Origin: Conidiobolus incongruus B7586
Lineage: Eukaryota > Entomophthoromycota > Entomophthoromycetes > Entomophthorales > Conidiobolaceae
Direction: 5' to 3'
Length of the DNA stretch: 13,177 bases
Assembly: GCA_000697335.1 (NCBI GenBank)
Contig: JNEM01011973.1
Coordinates: 1 to 13,177, forward strand
The notes under the pieces were generated by a model. That model saw nothing but the letters and a program-made list of their open reading frames with translations. It made no database searches and was not told the DNA's origin. Shown here one piece after another: positions 1-8,483 of the stretch. Position 1 is the stretch's first letter. Every line of letters starts with the position of its first letter. Made by a program: the position numbers and the translations under genes.

Positions 1-2494
1 AAACAAGATTAACCTTTTTTAGTGTAAGAAGTTAATTGATTCTATACCCCACAAACTTAAAGAAGTTAGAAAAGTTAAAGGTAGATATACTAAGTTTTAA
101 TTTTTTTTATCACCAAAACCTACAAATTTATAACTCACCTTTGGTAAAATTTAAAGGTTTATATTTTAACCAATTAATAACTAAATATCATCATTTAATG
201 ATATATATAACTAATAAATATAATAGATTTTAATTATTTAATTTAGGTTTATTTCATTAAATATTAATCAAGTTATTAATAAAAATATAGGTGTTTTTGA
301 TTTTATAACTTATTTTTGCAGGTTAGTATATATATTTTTTTATTTGAAATTAATAATTTGTCTGAAAAATCAAAAATTAAAAAATTTCCTATTTTTTTAA
401 TTTTATAATAATATTATTATAAATAAAGATTAAAATAAATATAATTTAATTATTTTATAATCTTTTATAATTCAAAATAAATAACAAATTATATAAAAAG
501 ATATTTATCATATCAAGTTTTAAGAGTTTATCTGGTAGGAATATGGTGTTAGTAATAGTAAGAGCTTTTATTTCCTTTTTCGACTATAGTAATTTGTTTT
601 AAGATATTTATTATGATTGAAATATTCTAATGATTAATTTAAAAATATTTGTATTTATTAATATTTAAATATTTAGAATCTTCTTTTTTCTCTAATTTTT
701 AAATAACTATAATTTATAATAATTATAGTTAATAATATTATTAAATATATATTCATTTATTATTTAATTATAGTTACATAAATTAAAAAAATTATAAGAA
801 TTAAAATTTTTAAATATTATACTAATAATTGACAATAATAATACTTAAAATCAATTCAATTATTTTATAGTTATAAATTAATAAACTTATATTTTGATCT
901 TTATCCTAGGTATGTTAAAAAATCAATTTAAATAAATTAATTATATAATATTAAATAATTCTGATTATAATAATATCTGTTGAATAATATTATAATTTAT
1001 TTTATCATAGCTATAACTTTACCCTTATATAATACTTTATACCAATATGATATTTTGGAAAATTTAAAATTATATATTATTTGTTTAATTCTTCCTTTGA
1101 AATATTTAAATATATAGCTCTTAATATTGGTTTAATATTAATATGAATTAAAAATTATAGTTTAAATTTAATATTTTTATAATTATAATATTAAAATAAT
1201 TAACCATTTTAACTATAATCATTATAATTCCAAAATTTAAATTATATATATTTCTTAACTATAATTATTCATTTTAATATCATTTTTATATATTAATTAT
1301 TATTATGATATATTTATTTTTATTTTTATTAATATTACTAATTATTATTTTAGAAAAAACAAAAAGATTTATTAGTATTATAATCCACTCTATTTTGATT
1401 AAAAATTTGCTTATTATATTTAAATAATTTGATAATTAATTTATATAAATATAAGAACTATATTTAAAATCAACTTTTAATATATATTAAATAAAAAATT
1501 ATTAATTAATATTTATTCCAAATAGTTTTTGATATTATATATAAATAATATATAAGTTTAATCAAGTTAAACTTTTTATTATAAAAAATAATAAAAAATA
1601 ATCTTATTAATTATTCAAACAACTATAAGTATCAATTAGAATTCAAAAGTTATATTGAAATACAGCTATTCTATAAATTGGGTGATTTTGTTACTTCACT
1701 TTAGCAAATTATTCTTATCCACAAAAGTTAACAATGATATCTAATATAAAATTATTATATATCAATTAATAAATATTTTATAATTAACTTAGTTTCATAA
1801 ATATTCAGTTTTTAAGTTTTTTCCTAATACTTATAAAAACCTTATATTATGATATATATAAGATATTAACTTTATTTAAAGAACCCAAATTATAATAAAC
1901 CATTCTCTCTTTATTAATGAACCTCTTTAATTTCCTTTTACTTTATAATAACCTATTATTTACTATTGGTGATTTTGTGTTCAATTTCTAAATACTAGTT
2001 TTCTCCTATATTCTTGAAATATTAAATAACAATCAAGTTCAAATACAATTGATATATTTAAATTATTTTATAATTCTAGCAAAATAATTATAAAATTTGA
2101 ATTAAATGAGTATTAAATATTCTAATTATATTAACAATATATTTAAAGTCTAACAATTGCAATTTGAAATTTTATACTGAGTTTTATACTCAATAATTAG
2201 GTTTATCAAATTCATGAAAATTTCAGAATTTTATTAATATTGGAATAAATTAAATTTGAAATAAAAAATTTCGGTAATTTCATATAATCATCAAAAGATT
2301 ATGAATAAAAATTTTAAAGATATAGTTACAATGTTAGTAATCATAATTAATTTTATTTAACATTGATTTCAATTCATAAATTGAATAATGAACTTTTGAA
2401 CAATTCAATAGTAAATTTCTTTGATAATTAATGATCAAAAAATATTAGTTTTAGTATTTTTTTTTATAATATCTTGAAAAATCAACGAAATAAT
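1..2494. other. AT-rich stretch with no supportable gene
   Basis: About 2.5 kb of very AT-rich sequence lies beyond the 3' end of the first Dabb gene. Stops are dense in all six frames. The only open stretch over 60 codons (36-233, +) has low-complexity Asn/Leu/Tyr/Lys composition and no recognisable motif. I looked for short exons flanked by GTA donors and TAG acceptors, which revealed genes elsewhere in this window, and found none that joined into a protein-like sequence. A very short or fast-evolving exon could still be hidden here. Confidence 0.6.
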
Positions 2495-3019
2495 TTATTT
2501 GTCGATATTAGTTTCATAATCCATTGCCAAAATATCTAAGTATTGTAATTTAGTGACCATATCTAATAATCATTGAATATTCATTACCATCTTCATTAGT
2601 CATCTCTTTAACATTCTTTAAAATTTGTTGATGAAATGGATGCTCTCTATATGGTGTTAAATACTATTGAAAATTATTAAATAATCCAAATATTATATAT
2701 ATATTGATTTTACTTTCATAGATTCTAATTCAACTGTAAAAGCTAAAAAAAACATTTAATCAATAACTTATATATATATTATAATAGTATTAAAATTACC
2801 AAAATTATAACCTTTACCCCTCTGTGTTAAATTAATTCCAGCATGACACCTTTTAATATAAGGTATTTCATGCTTCATCTGATGTGATAGTTTCACTAAA
2901 TTTTGTACTTTAGCAGCCTTGATATTGGGTTTAATTTTAAGTAATACTAATTAAATAATTTTTAATTAATTATATTAAAATATTATTTTTAATAATTTAC
3001 CAATATGAACTAAAGTCAT
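2495..3019 (-). CDS. Stress-responsive A/B-barrel (Dabb) domain protein, copy B
   Basis: Small dimeric alpha+beta-barrel protein of the Dabb family (Pfam family known to me as PF07876). Members are cytosolic; a few are enzymes, such as a plant polyketide cyclase, but most fungal ones have no known reaction. Exons on the minus strand are 3019-3001, 2946-2800, 2742-2714, 2663-2588 and 2535-2495. Introns are 54, 57, 50 and 52 bp, all GTAA...TAG, and the spliced frame is open for 103 codons before TAA. It starts MTLVHIVLLKIKP, the typical first strand of the family. Central GYNFAFTVELES and the PYREHPFHQ motif (about residues 69-77) are the family's most conserved blocks. By hand alignment it matches copy A at about 72 of 101 positions, with every intron at the same place and phase, so the two are a tandem duplicate. 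It differs in ending TNIDK. The whole domain is present, and I see no break. Confidence 0.92.
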
Positions 3020-3577
3020 TTTTAAAAATTAAAATTGTAATACAAAAAAAAGAATAATTGAATTTAAGTGATATAAGATAAATTTATACATTTTTGATGT
3101 GGATAAATGATTAACCTTTTAAATTAATATTTTGGCTAAATATTCTAATTAGGTAAATAACTTATTAAAAGTACACTTTCAAAGAGCAACAATTAATTTT
3201 CTTTTTAGATTTTACTAATTATTAATTAGATAAGAAATACTTATACAATAAACTGATTGATCGTGTCATTGGAATCATAATATTTAAAATGAGATATTTA
3301 TATGAGTTTAATTTAGTATATATATTTGCTATATAAGAATACTAATCAATAATAAAATGTTAAAAATAGTGAAGAATATTATCGGAATGAAAATAAATTG
3401 TTAGAGAATTAAAAAAAGTTTAAAAATAATAGTAAAATAAAAAATATAAATTATAAAATATTATATAATAAAAGTTGTATGATATTGTTATAGTTATATA
3501 TACGAAAAATAAAATCGTACAAATTATTTTGAAATTAATACTAGGTAAAAAGAATATACCAACTTATTGTTAAGTGT
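3020..3577. other. Spacer upstream of Dabb copy B; no gene seen
   Basis: AT-rich sequence between the start of Dabb copy B and the tRNA gene. It must contain the promoter of copy B, which reads leftward, but I see no clear TATA box among the many AT runs. The TGACTCA-type motifs found upstream of copy A are absent. No protein-like exon was found on either strand. Confidence 0.6.
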
Positions 3578-3651
3578 GCTCCCATAGCTCAGTTGGTTAG
3601 AGCGTGGTGCTAATAACGCCAAGGCCACAGGTTCGACCTCTGTTGGGAGCA
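3578..3651 (+). tRNA. tRNA-Ile(AAU): tRNA-Ile, anticodon AAU (read as IAU)
   Basis: Complete intron-free cloverleaf. The acceptor arm GCTCCCA (3578-3584) pairs with TGGGAGC (3644-3650), and A at 3651 is the discriminator. The D arm has stem GCTC/GAGC. The anticodon stem TGGTG/CGCCA closes the loop CTAATAA, putting anticodon AAT at 3612-3614. The T arm has loop TTCGACC. CCA is not encoded, as in eukaryotic nuclear genes. The internal pol III promoter boxes are visible: A box around TAGCTCAGTTGG and B box GGTTCGACCTC. The first anticodon A would be modified to inosine to read AUU, AUC and AUA. Confidence 0.98.
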
Positions 3652-3655
3652 TTAA

Positions 3656-3659
3656 TTTT
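3656..3659 (+). terminator. RNA polymerase III terminator (TTTT)
   Basis: A run of four T begins five bases after the discriminator base of the tRNA-Ile gene, the normal pol III stop signal. In such AT-rich DNA the run is cheap, but its position is right. Confidence 0.75.
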
Positions 3660-3944
3660 AGTAATTAAACTCCAATCTATAAAATTTTATTCATTTAATT
3701 TTATATAATATGATATATCAATATTTACAATATAGCACCATTAGTTATTTATAAATCATTGGATCAACATTATTCTGATTGATATTTTATCATTAAATAT
3801 TTCAATGATACATTAGAGATCAATTCTATTATTAATTTTCAACATTATTCACAATTATACTAAATATCAAAATGAATCACTTGTTAAAACCAAACTATAT
3901 ATTAATTGAAAATTTTTCAAAAATGATACGTTATCCATTTATTT

Positions 3945-4460
3945 TCAAATATGTGTTTCATAATCAATTGCCAAAACGCCTAAAAATTATCATGAATATC
4001 AGTAAGTGAAAAAATAAAAAATTTATTACCATCTTCTTCCGTTACTTCTTTAATAGTTTTTAAAATTTCTTGGTGAAAAGGATGCTCTCTATATGGATTC
4101 AAATCCTAAAATAATATTAATAAACCAATGTGTGAAAAAAAATAAATTGATTACATTCTTAGATTCCAATTCCACAGTCAAAGCTAAATTATCAAATATT
4201 AAATATCATATATAATATAACATATTAAAATTTACCAAAATTGTAACCTTTACCCCTATCGGTAATGTTATTTCCAGCATGACATCTCTTAATATAAGGG
4301 ATTTCTTGCTTCATTTGATGTAAGCGTTCAGTTAAATTTTGAATACTGGCAGCTGTGACAGTGGGGCGAATTCTCAATAAAACTATAATATATTTGAAAT
4401 AAATTTACATTATTATATATTTTTTATGTTTGATTTATTACCGATATGAACTAAAGTCAT
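3945..4460 (-). CDS. Stress-responsive A/B-barrel (Dabb) domain protein, copy A
   Basis: Paralogue of the Dabb gene 0.9 kb downstream in transcriptional sense. Exons on the minus strand are 4460-4442, 4382-4236, 4183-4155, 4105-4030 and 3979-3945. Introns are 59, 52, 49 and 50 bp, with GTAAT or GTAAA donors and TAG acceptors. Exons 1 to 4 have exactly the same lengths as in copy B (19, 147, 29 and 76 bases). The spliced frame gives 101 residues ending in TGA. Family blocks are MTLVHIVLLRIRP at the N-terminus, KGYNFALTVELES (51-63), PYREHPFHQ (69-77) and the last strand VLAIDYE. No residue set proves an enzymatic activity, so the role is unknown beyond family membership. It is divergent with the CENP-M gene, with 638 bp between starts. 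Two bZIP-like motifs lie 43 to 89 bases upstream of its ATG and are not seen before copy B, which hints that the copies are regulated differently. Confidence 0.92.
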
Positions 4461-5098
4461 TTTATTATTTAAAATTGTAAAAAGAGAGATTAGGTTAATG
4501 GATGACGCATTAAGTTATTTATATATCTTTGGATGAATAATGTGACTCATAATTAATAAATGTTTTTTTATGAAATTTCAAATTATTGGCTAATTCTAGT
4601 TTTTCACAGTCATTATCAAATTTCTAAAAAAATAATTAAATTGATAATATATTAAATTGAAATTATTATAACTTTTAAATAGCAATAATAAAAATAATAT
4701 AAATAAATTTCATCTATTATATATATGAAATATCATCAATATACCAATTTGATTACAGTTTTATTTCATCACTTGGAAGAAATTGCACATACCAAAAAAC
4801 TAAAAGTCTATTTATTTTACAATTGAAATAGTCTTAGGTGATTATATACAATAAAATCCTAAAAAAATCGTTTCACCACTAATGTTATTAATATAAATGA
4901 TCTAATTTCTGAATACTATTCATAAAATAATTTCTATTTTTTATCGAGTTAAATTCAAGGAATTAAATATTGAAATTAATCCCATAAAATTATATCTAAG
5001 GTATAAAATGATAAAATTAGGTCAAACATATATCGTACCAAAAAAATTATGAAATCAATCTCTTTAATCAAAAAAGTTTATCATTTTTATTAACAATT
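4461..5098. other. Divergent intergenic region between Dabb copy A and CENP-M
   Basis: It holds the promoters of two divergent genes. On the minus strand, 4623-4519 is open for 34 codons directly after a good acceptor (TTTTTTTAG). The stretch further upstream (about 4740-4890, minus) reads in a protein-like way with several stops. This could be the tail of a decayed small gene or chance in AT-rich sequence. I could not join it into a gene or recognise it, so I leave it unannotated. Confidence 0.5.
4503..4549. promoter_or_regulatory. Two bZIP/AP-1-like motifs upstream of Dabb copy A
   Basis: TGACGCA (4503-4509) and TGACTCA (4543-4549) lie 43 and 83 bases upstream of the copy A start codon. 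TGACTCA is the canonical site of fungal Gcn4/AP-1-class bZIP regulators, and TGACGCA is a near-match. Two such GC-containing heptamers within 50 bases of very AT-rich DNA is suggestive only; no binding is shown. The second motif also falls inside the 34-codon open stretch noted for this intergenic region. Confidence 0.3.
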
Positions 5099-5869
5099 AT
5101 GTCATATTTATCACCATATCAAACAGTACCAAGTTTCCACAATAATCCTAAAATTGTAATGGAAGTAATTTATTCAGCATAGTTATAATCATCACATGAA
5201 TACTAAATCAATATTGTAGATAATTGGTGAATTAGGTAGTGGCAAGAGAACACTAGGGAGGATATTAGCTAATGAAAATCATCACAATTTAGAAATTGAA
5301 GTGTAGCAAATACTATATCACATTCCAACATATAAACTAATTATAATTTAGTCGGATAGCATTCAACTTATCTCGAGTGCTAGAGCTAAATCAACAAAAA
5401 AACTTACCTCGCATCGATTTCATCTTATTAACCTGCGATATTACTAATCTGACGAGTGTGAATAATTTATATCACACGATATTGAATTTACCTCACGGTT
5501 ATTTTTTTAATAGATTGTTAGTTATTGTAACTAAGAGTATTATTAGTTTTAAGTATTGATATATTATTTATTAATGTTATTATTTTATATAGAAGACCAA
5601 CTAGAAAATTATCAATCCAATTACGACAATATTCAACATTATATTCATTCCATTCATCGTACTATTCCCATTACATTCGTTAATTTAATGGTAATCAATT
5701 TCCTCAACTATAACTTAACAATGTACTAATAATTTAAAAGAATTCTGTAGATCGCCAATCTACATTAATTAAAATCCTTCAACTATTCAAATTAAAGCAT
5801 CACTGTAACCAGACTAATTTAAACCATATTAATAATCATTTTAATTATACTTTGATTAATTGGAATTAA
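5099..5869 (+). CDS. CENPM: CENP-M, kinetochore small-GTPase-like protein (five exons)
   Basis: CENP-M is a subunit of the CENP-H/I/K/M part of the inner kinetochore (CCAN); it has a small-GTPase fold and in humans binds no nucleotide. My model has exons 5099-5155, 5220-5302, 5352-5536, 5593-5690 and 5741-5869, all phases agreeing, giving 183 residues (human about 180). Matches to human CENP-M as I remember it: MSxLxPxxxxP at the N-terminus with Gly22 aligned without gaps; EIEVRIAFNLS against ELKVHLAKSL; PRIDFILL (66-73) against PRIDLIVF; FFNRLLVI against FFLGKVCFL; SIHR (128-131); and RQSTLIKILQL against RATMAQRLVRVLQI. Introns are 64, 49, 56 and 50 bp. Intron 4 has a perfect TACTAAT but an unusual AAAAG acceptor; the nearby TGTAG acceptor at 5750 would give an early stop. 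A second donor at 5165 would add three residues (VME). The protein carries GELGSGKRTL (22-31) and TKKD (107-110), which resemble GTPase G1 and G4 boxes. It is convergent with the ATPase pseudogene, 45 bp away. Confidence 0.8.
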
Positions 5870-5914
5870 TAAATTATATTATATATTATTATTTGATTAG
5901 TCAATTATTTTAAA

Positions 5915-8483
5915 TTAATCATTTTTGAAAAACTTTATCACTTCAACAACTGTGATAGTAGCTTTCATGCGATAGATGGTCCTAGAAAGTTTTTGACATA
6001 GTTGATCATGTTCCTGCTTCGATTACAATTTAGATTTTGTGTATTTTTCAGGGAATAAAGTGACAGTAAGTTCAAGACTACAATCTGAAGACAAATACTT
6101 TGACAAAATCTAATACAATTAACTATACTATAAGAATGCCTAAGATTGTAAAACTCCCCAGCTACAGCCGATTGGTGCTAAGAAGTTTGGAGCTCATACT
6201 GTGCATGTTATTATAGCCAGAACATGAGTAGCTACGATAGTGAATGTAAATATCTAATAGGGAGTATTTATCCAAAGATATCTGAGAACTCTAATTGAAA
6301 AGATTGCAAAGTGAGGTAATGACCTGATGTGAAGGAAGATGATTGACACTAATTCATCATCAGATACCTTAAACACATCTCTTGCCATGAAGAATTGGGA
6401 AAAAGACATAATCAAAATAAAATAGGCCAAAATAAATGACATAGCGATTAATTGACCAATTCTCCATTTGTTGAGTTTTAGAAAATTTTGGGATTGTCAA
6501 CTGAAATGACTAAAGCGGCCAAATTGTTAAGAATAGCAATAAAAATAAGGAGTACTGCAGGTGTTTTCCAATTAAGAGCTAACATTACAATAAAGAAAAA
6601 GATTAGAAAGTGGATGGTTACAGTGATACGGTACAATGCATAGGGTCGCATACGCTGGAAAATCTGTCTTGAGGTTGTAAAACCATTAACGAAGGTTGAA
6701 AGTCCTGGACCTAGAGGAACAATATCTGAAGCTGAGCGTACTGCATCTGTAGCTCCTACAACAGCTAAACCGACGTTAGCTTCCTTGAGAGCGGATGCAA
6801 CATTCACACCGTCACCTGTCATTCCAACCAAATAATCTTTTTTTGAGAAATTCGACTACACGGTACTTGTGTCCAGGGATCACTTGAGCAAAACCATCAG
6901 CACATTCACAGCGACCAGCAATTACATCTTCAGGGACATCCTTTTCGGCAACCATTTGTACATTGAAAATGGCTCGCTGTAAACTCAAGAGATTTGCTAT
7001 TTTTTTCGCGATGATGAGATGATCACCAGTAATTGTCTTCGCCTTGACCCAATATTCTTTGAATCGTGCAATCGTTTCACAGGAGTCGGGGCGTGGAGAG
7101 TCGAGCAAAGAGATCATTTCTACCATTTCCCATTTTTCAAAACCATTATCGGCAGTGTGAGCAACTCCCAAGGTACTCAAGCCACTATTGGTGAGATAGT
7201 TCACAGTGTTGACTGCTTCAGGATGACCACCTGCAAAACCTAATAATCTGGATTGAAGTGAACAAAATGTAATGCTTTATACCCTGCTAGCTCATATATC
7301 TTGCCATTGACATTCTCATGTAGGATTGATACTTATTCATATGCTGCATGATGAACTGCTTTCTCATCGGGGTTTTTGGAGTCATTCCTCGAAGCAAATA
7401 ATGAAGGGAGTAGCAAGCCTTCTTCAGTGTTGTCGCCTGGAATATAAGGTTTATCCAAAGTGAGCTCATTCTGGGCCAATACACCAATCTTGTCAGTGCA
7501 TAAGGTTGAGACGGATGTCATTTCTTCAGTAGTGGCTAATCTCTTAACAATGACTTGTTGAGCTGCAAGTTACTTGCAGCCCACTGTCATTGTTAAAGAT
7601 AAAACGATAAGTAAACCAACTGGAATAGCAGCAACTGTTAATACGACAACATCTTGGAGTACGCAGATAACGTTTGAAGTTCCCTATCTAGCCAATATTA
7701 CACCAAATATAATGGCTACAAGTACAATGTTGGTAACGATTAAGAAATTACTAAATTGGTTGATGATTTTTTGGAAGTTACCTTGATCATTCGCCTCTGA
7801 GATTAAATTAAATGTTCTTCCAATAAATGATTTAGCTCTAATATTCATCACCACAGCCATCATTTGACCTTGTTTGATGATGGATGAAGAGCATACAATG
7901 TTACCCTTCTATTCCGTTAATAGGAGTAATTCGCCAGTCAAAACTGACTGTTCAACTTTCAAGACTCTCTCAGTACAAGTACCAAATCTATTGAGACCAA
8001 ATAGACGTGGTCAGCTAGAATTATATCAGTCATTCGAGGTATAATAATGTCTCCAGGTGCCAATTCAACAGCATCAGCCTCGAGCAGTTCTCGATTTCTG
8101 TAGACCTTAGGCTTGAGAGCGAGGCACCTCTTAGCGCATTTAATGTAGAATGCACTTTCCGGTTTGGCTTTTTCAACGAACCAAATCACTTCATTAAGTA
8201 TTAACACAATCAAAATAATACCAAAATCTATCCAATCCTACAAATCTTTGAATGTTATACAACCAACTTCTATTAGAAATACAATAGCTCCCTAAAATAC
8301 GATAGGATTTTTTGAACGGAGTGGTTTTTTCTCTGCGATTTCGTATTTGCTGAATTGATTCATTACGATGATTTACTTGGTCCTTCTTCAGTCCTGTTTT
8401 GGGATTAATGTTCATTAATAGTTCTTATTAGTCATTTTTATATTCTTCTCTTGGACATTCTCCTCCAAGTTGGAAGTGGCCAT
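5915..8483 (-). pseudogene. PMA1: Plasma-membrane P-type H+-ATPase pseudogene, near full length
   Basis: Relic of the proton pump that energises the fungal plasma membrane. It runs from a plausible ATG at 8483 (MATSNLEEN) to a TAA at 5917-5915, about 850 codons against roughly 900 in the family, with no obvious intron. In order: the N-terminal NPKTGLKKDQV block; KYEIAEKK; the actuator region ELAPGDIIIPR with TGES reduced to TGEL (7927-7938); VLTVAAIPVGL (TM4); the phosphorylation motif as CTDKIGVLA (7474-7500) instead of CSDKTGTLT; TITGD; DGFAQVIPGHKYRVVEFL; and TGDGVNV (6799-6819) instead of TGDGVND. The membrane helices and VLDFVKVFVF near the end follow. The KGAP region of the nucleotide domain appears deleted near 7235, where about 30 codons are missing. 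I count at least six frame changes, among them an extra A in an A-run near 6840. There are more than eight in-frame stops, including 7909, 7684, 7570, 7333 and 7240. Several stops sit where the family has Gln or Trp, as C-to-T or G-to-A changes would produce. It cannot encode a pump. Confidence 0.95.
7562..7580. repeat. Perfect 19-bp palindrome inside the ATPase pseudogene
   Basis: GCTGCAAGT, a single T, then ACTTGCAGC: nine-base arms that are exact reverse complements around one base. It falls in the TM4 to phosphorylation-site linker, where the family has a Gly-Ala-Lys-Gln-Leu-Ala-type sequence. One of the pseudogene's stops (7570-7572) lies at its centre. Confidence 0.9.

Noticed and set aside
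36-233. A 65-codon open frame at the left end, plus strand
   Set aside because: Composition is what AT-rich spacer gives (Asn, Tyr, Leu, Ile, Lys), with no motif and no codon bias unlike its surroundings.
5208-5351. TAG triplets in frame with the GELGSGK reading, first taken as evidence that the small GTPase-like gene is broken
   Set aside because: Each TAG is the 3' end of, or lies within, an intron with a good branch site. Splicing gives one uninterrupted frame matching CENP-M.
7019-7243. 74-codon plus-strand open frame, and another at 7574-7786
   Set aside because: Both lie antisense to the recognisable H+-ATPase relic and are shadows of its GC-richer coding sequence.
7287-7487. 66-codon minus-strand open frame
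   Set aside because: It overlaps the frame that matches the ATPase phosphorylation-site region and itself matches nothing in the family.
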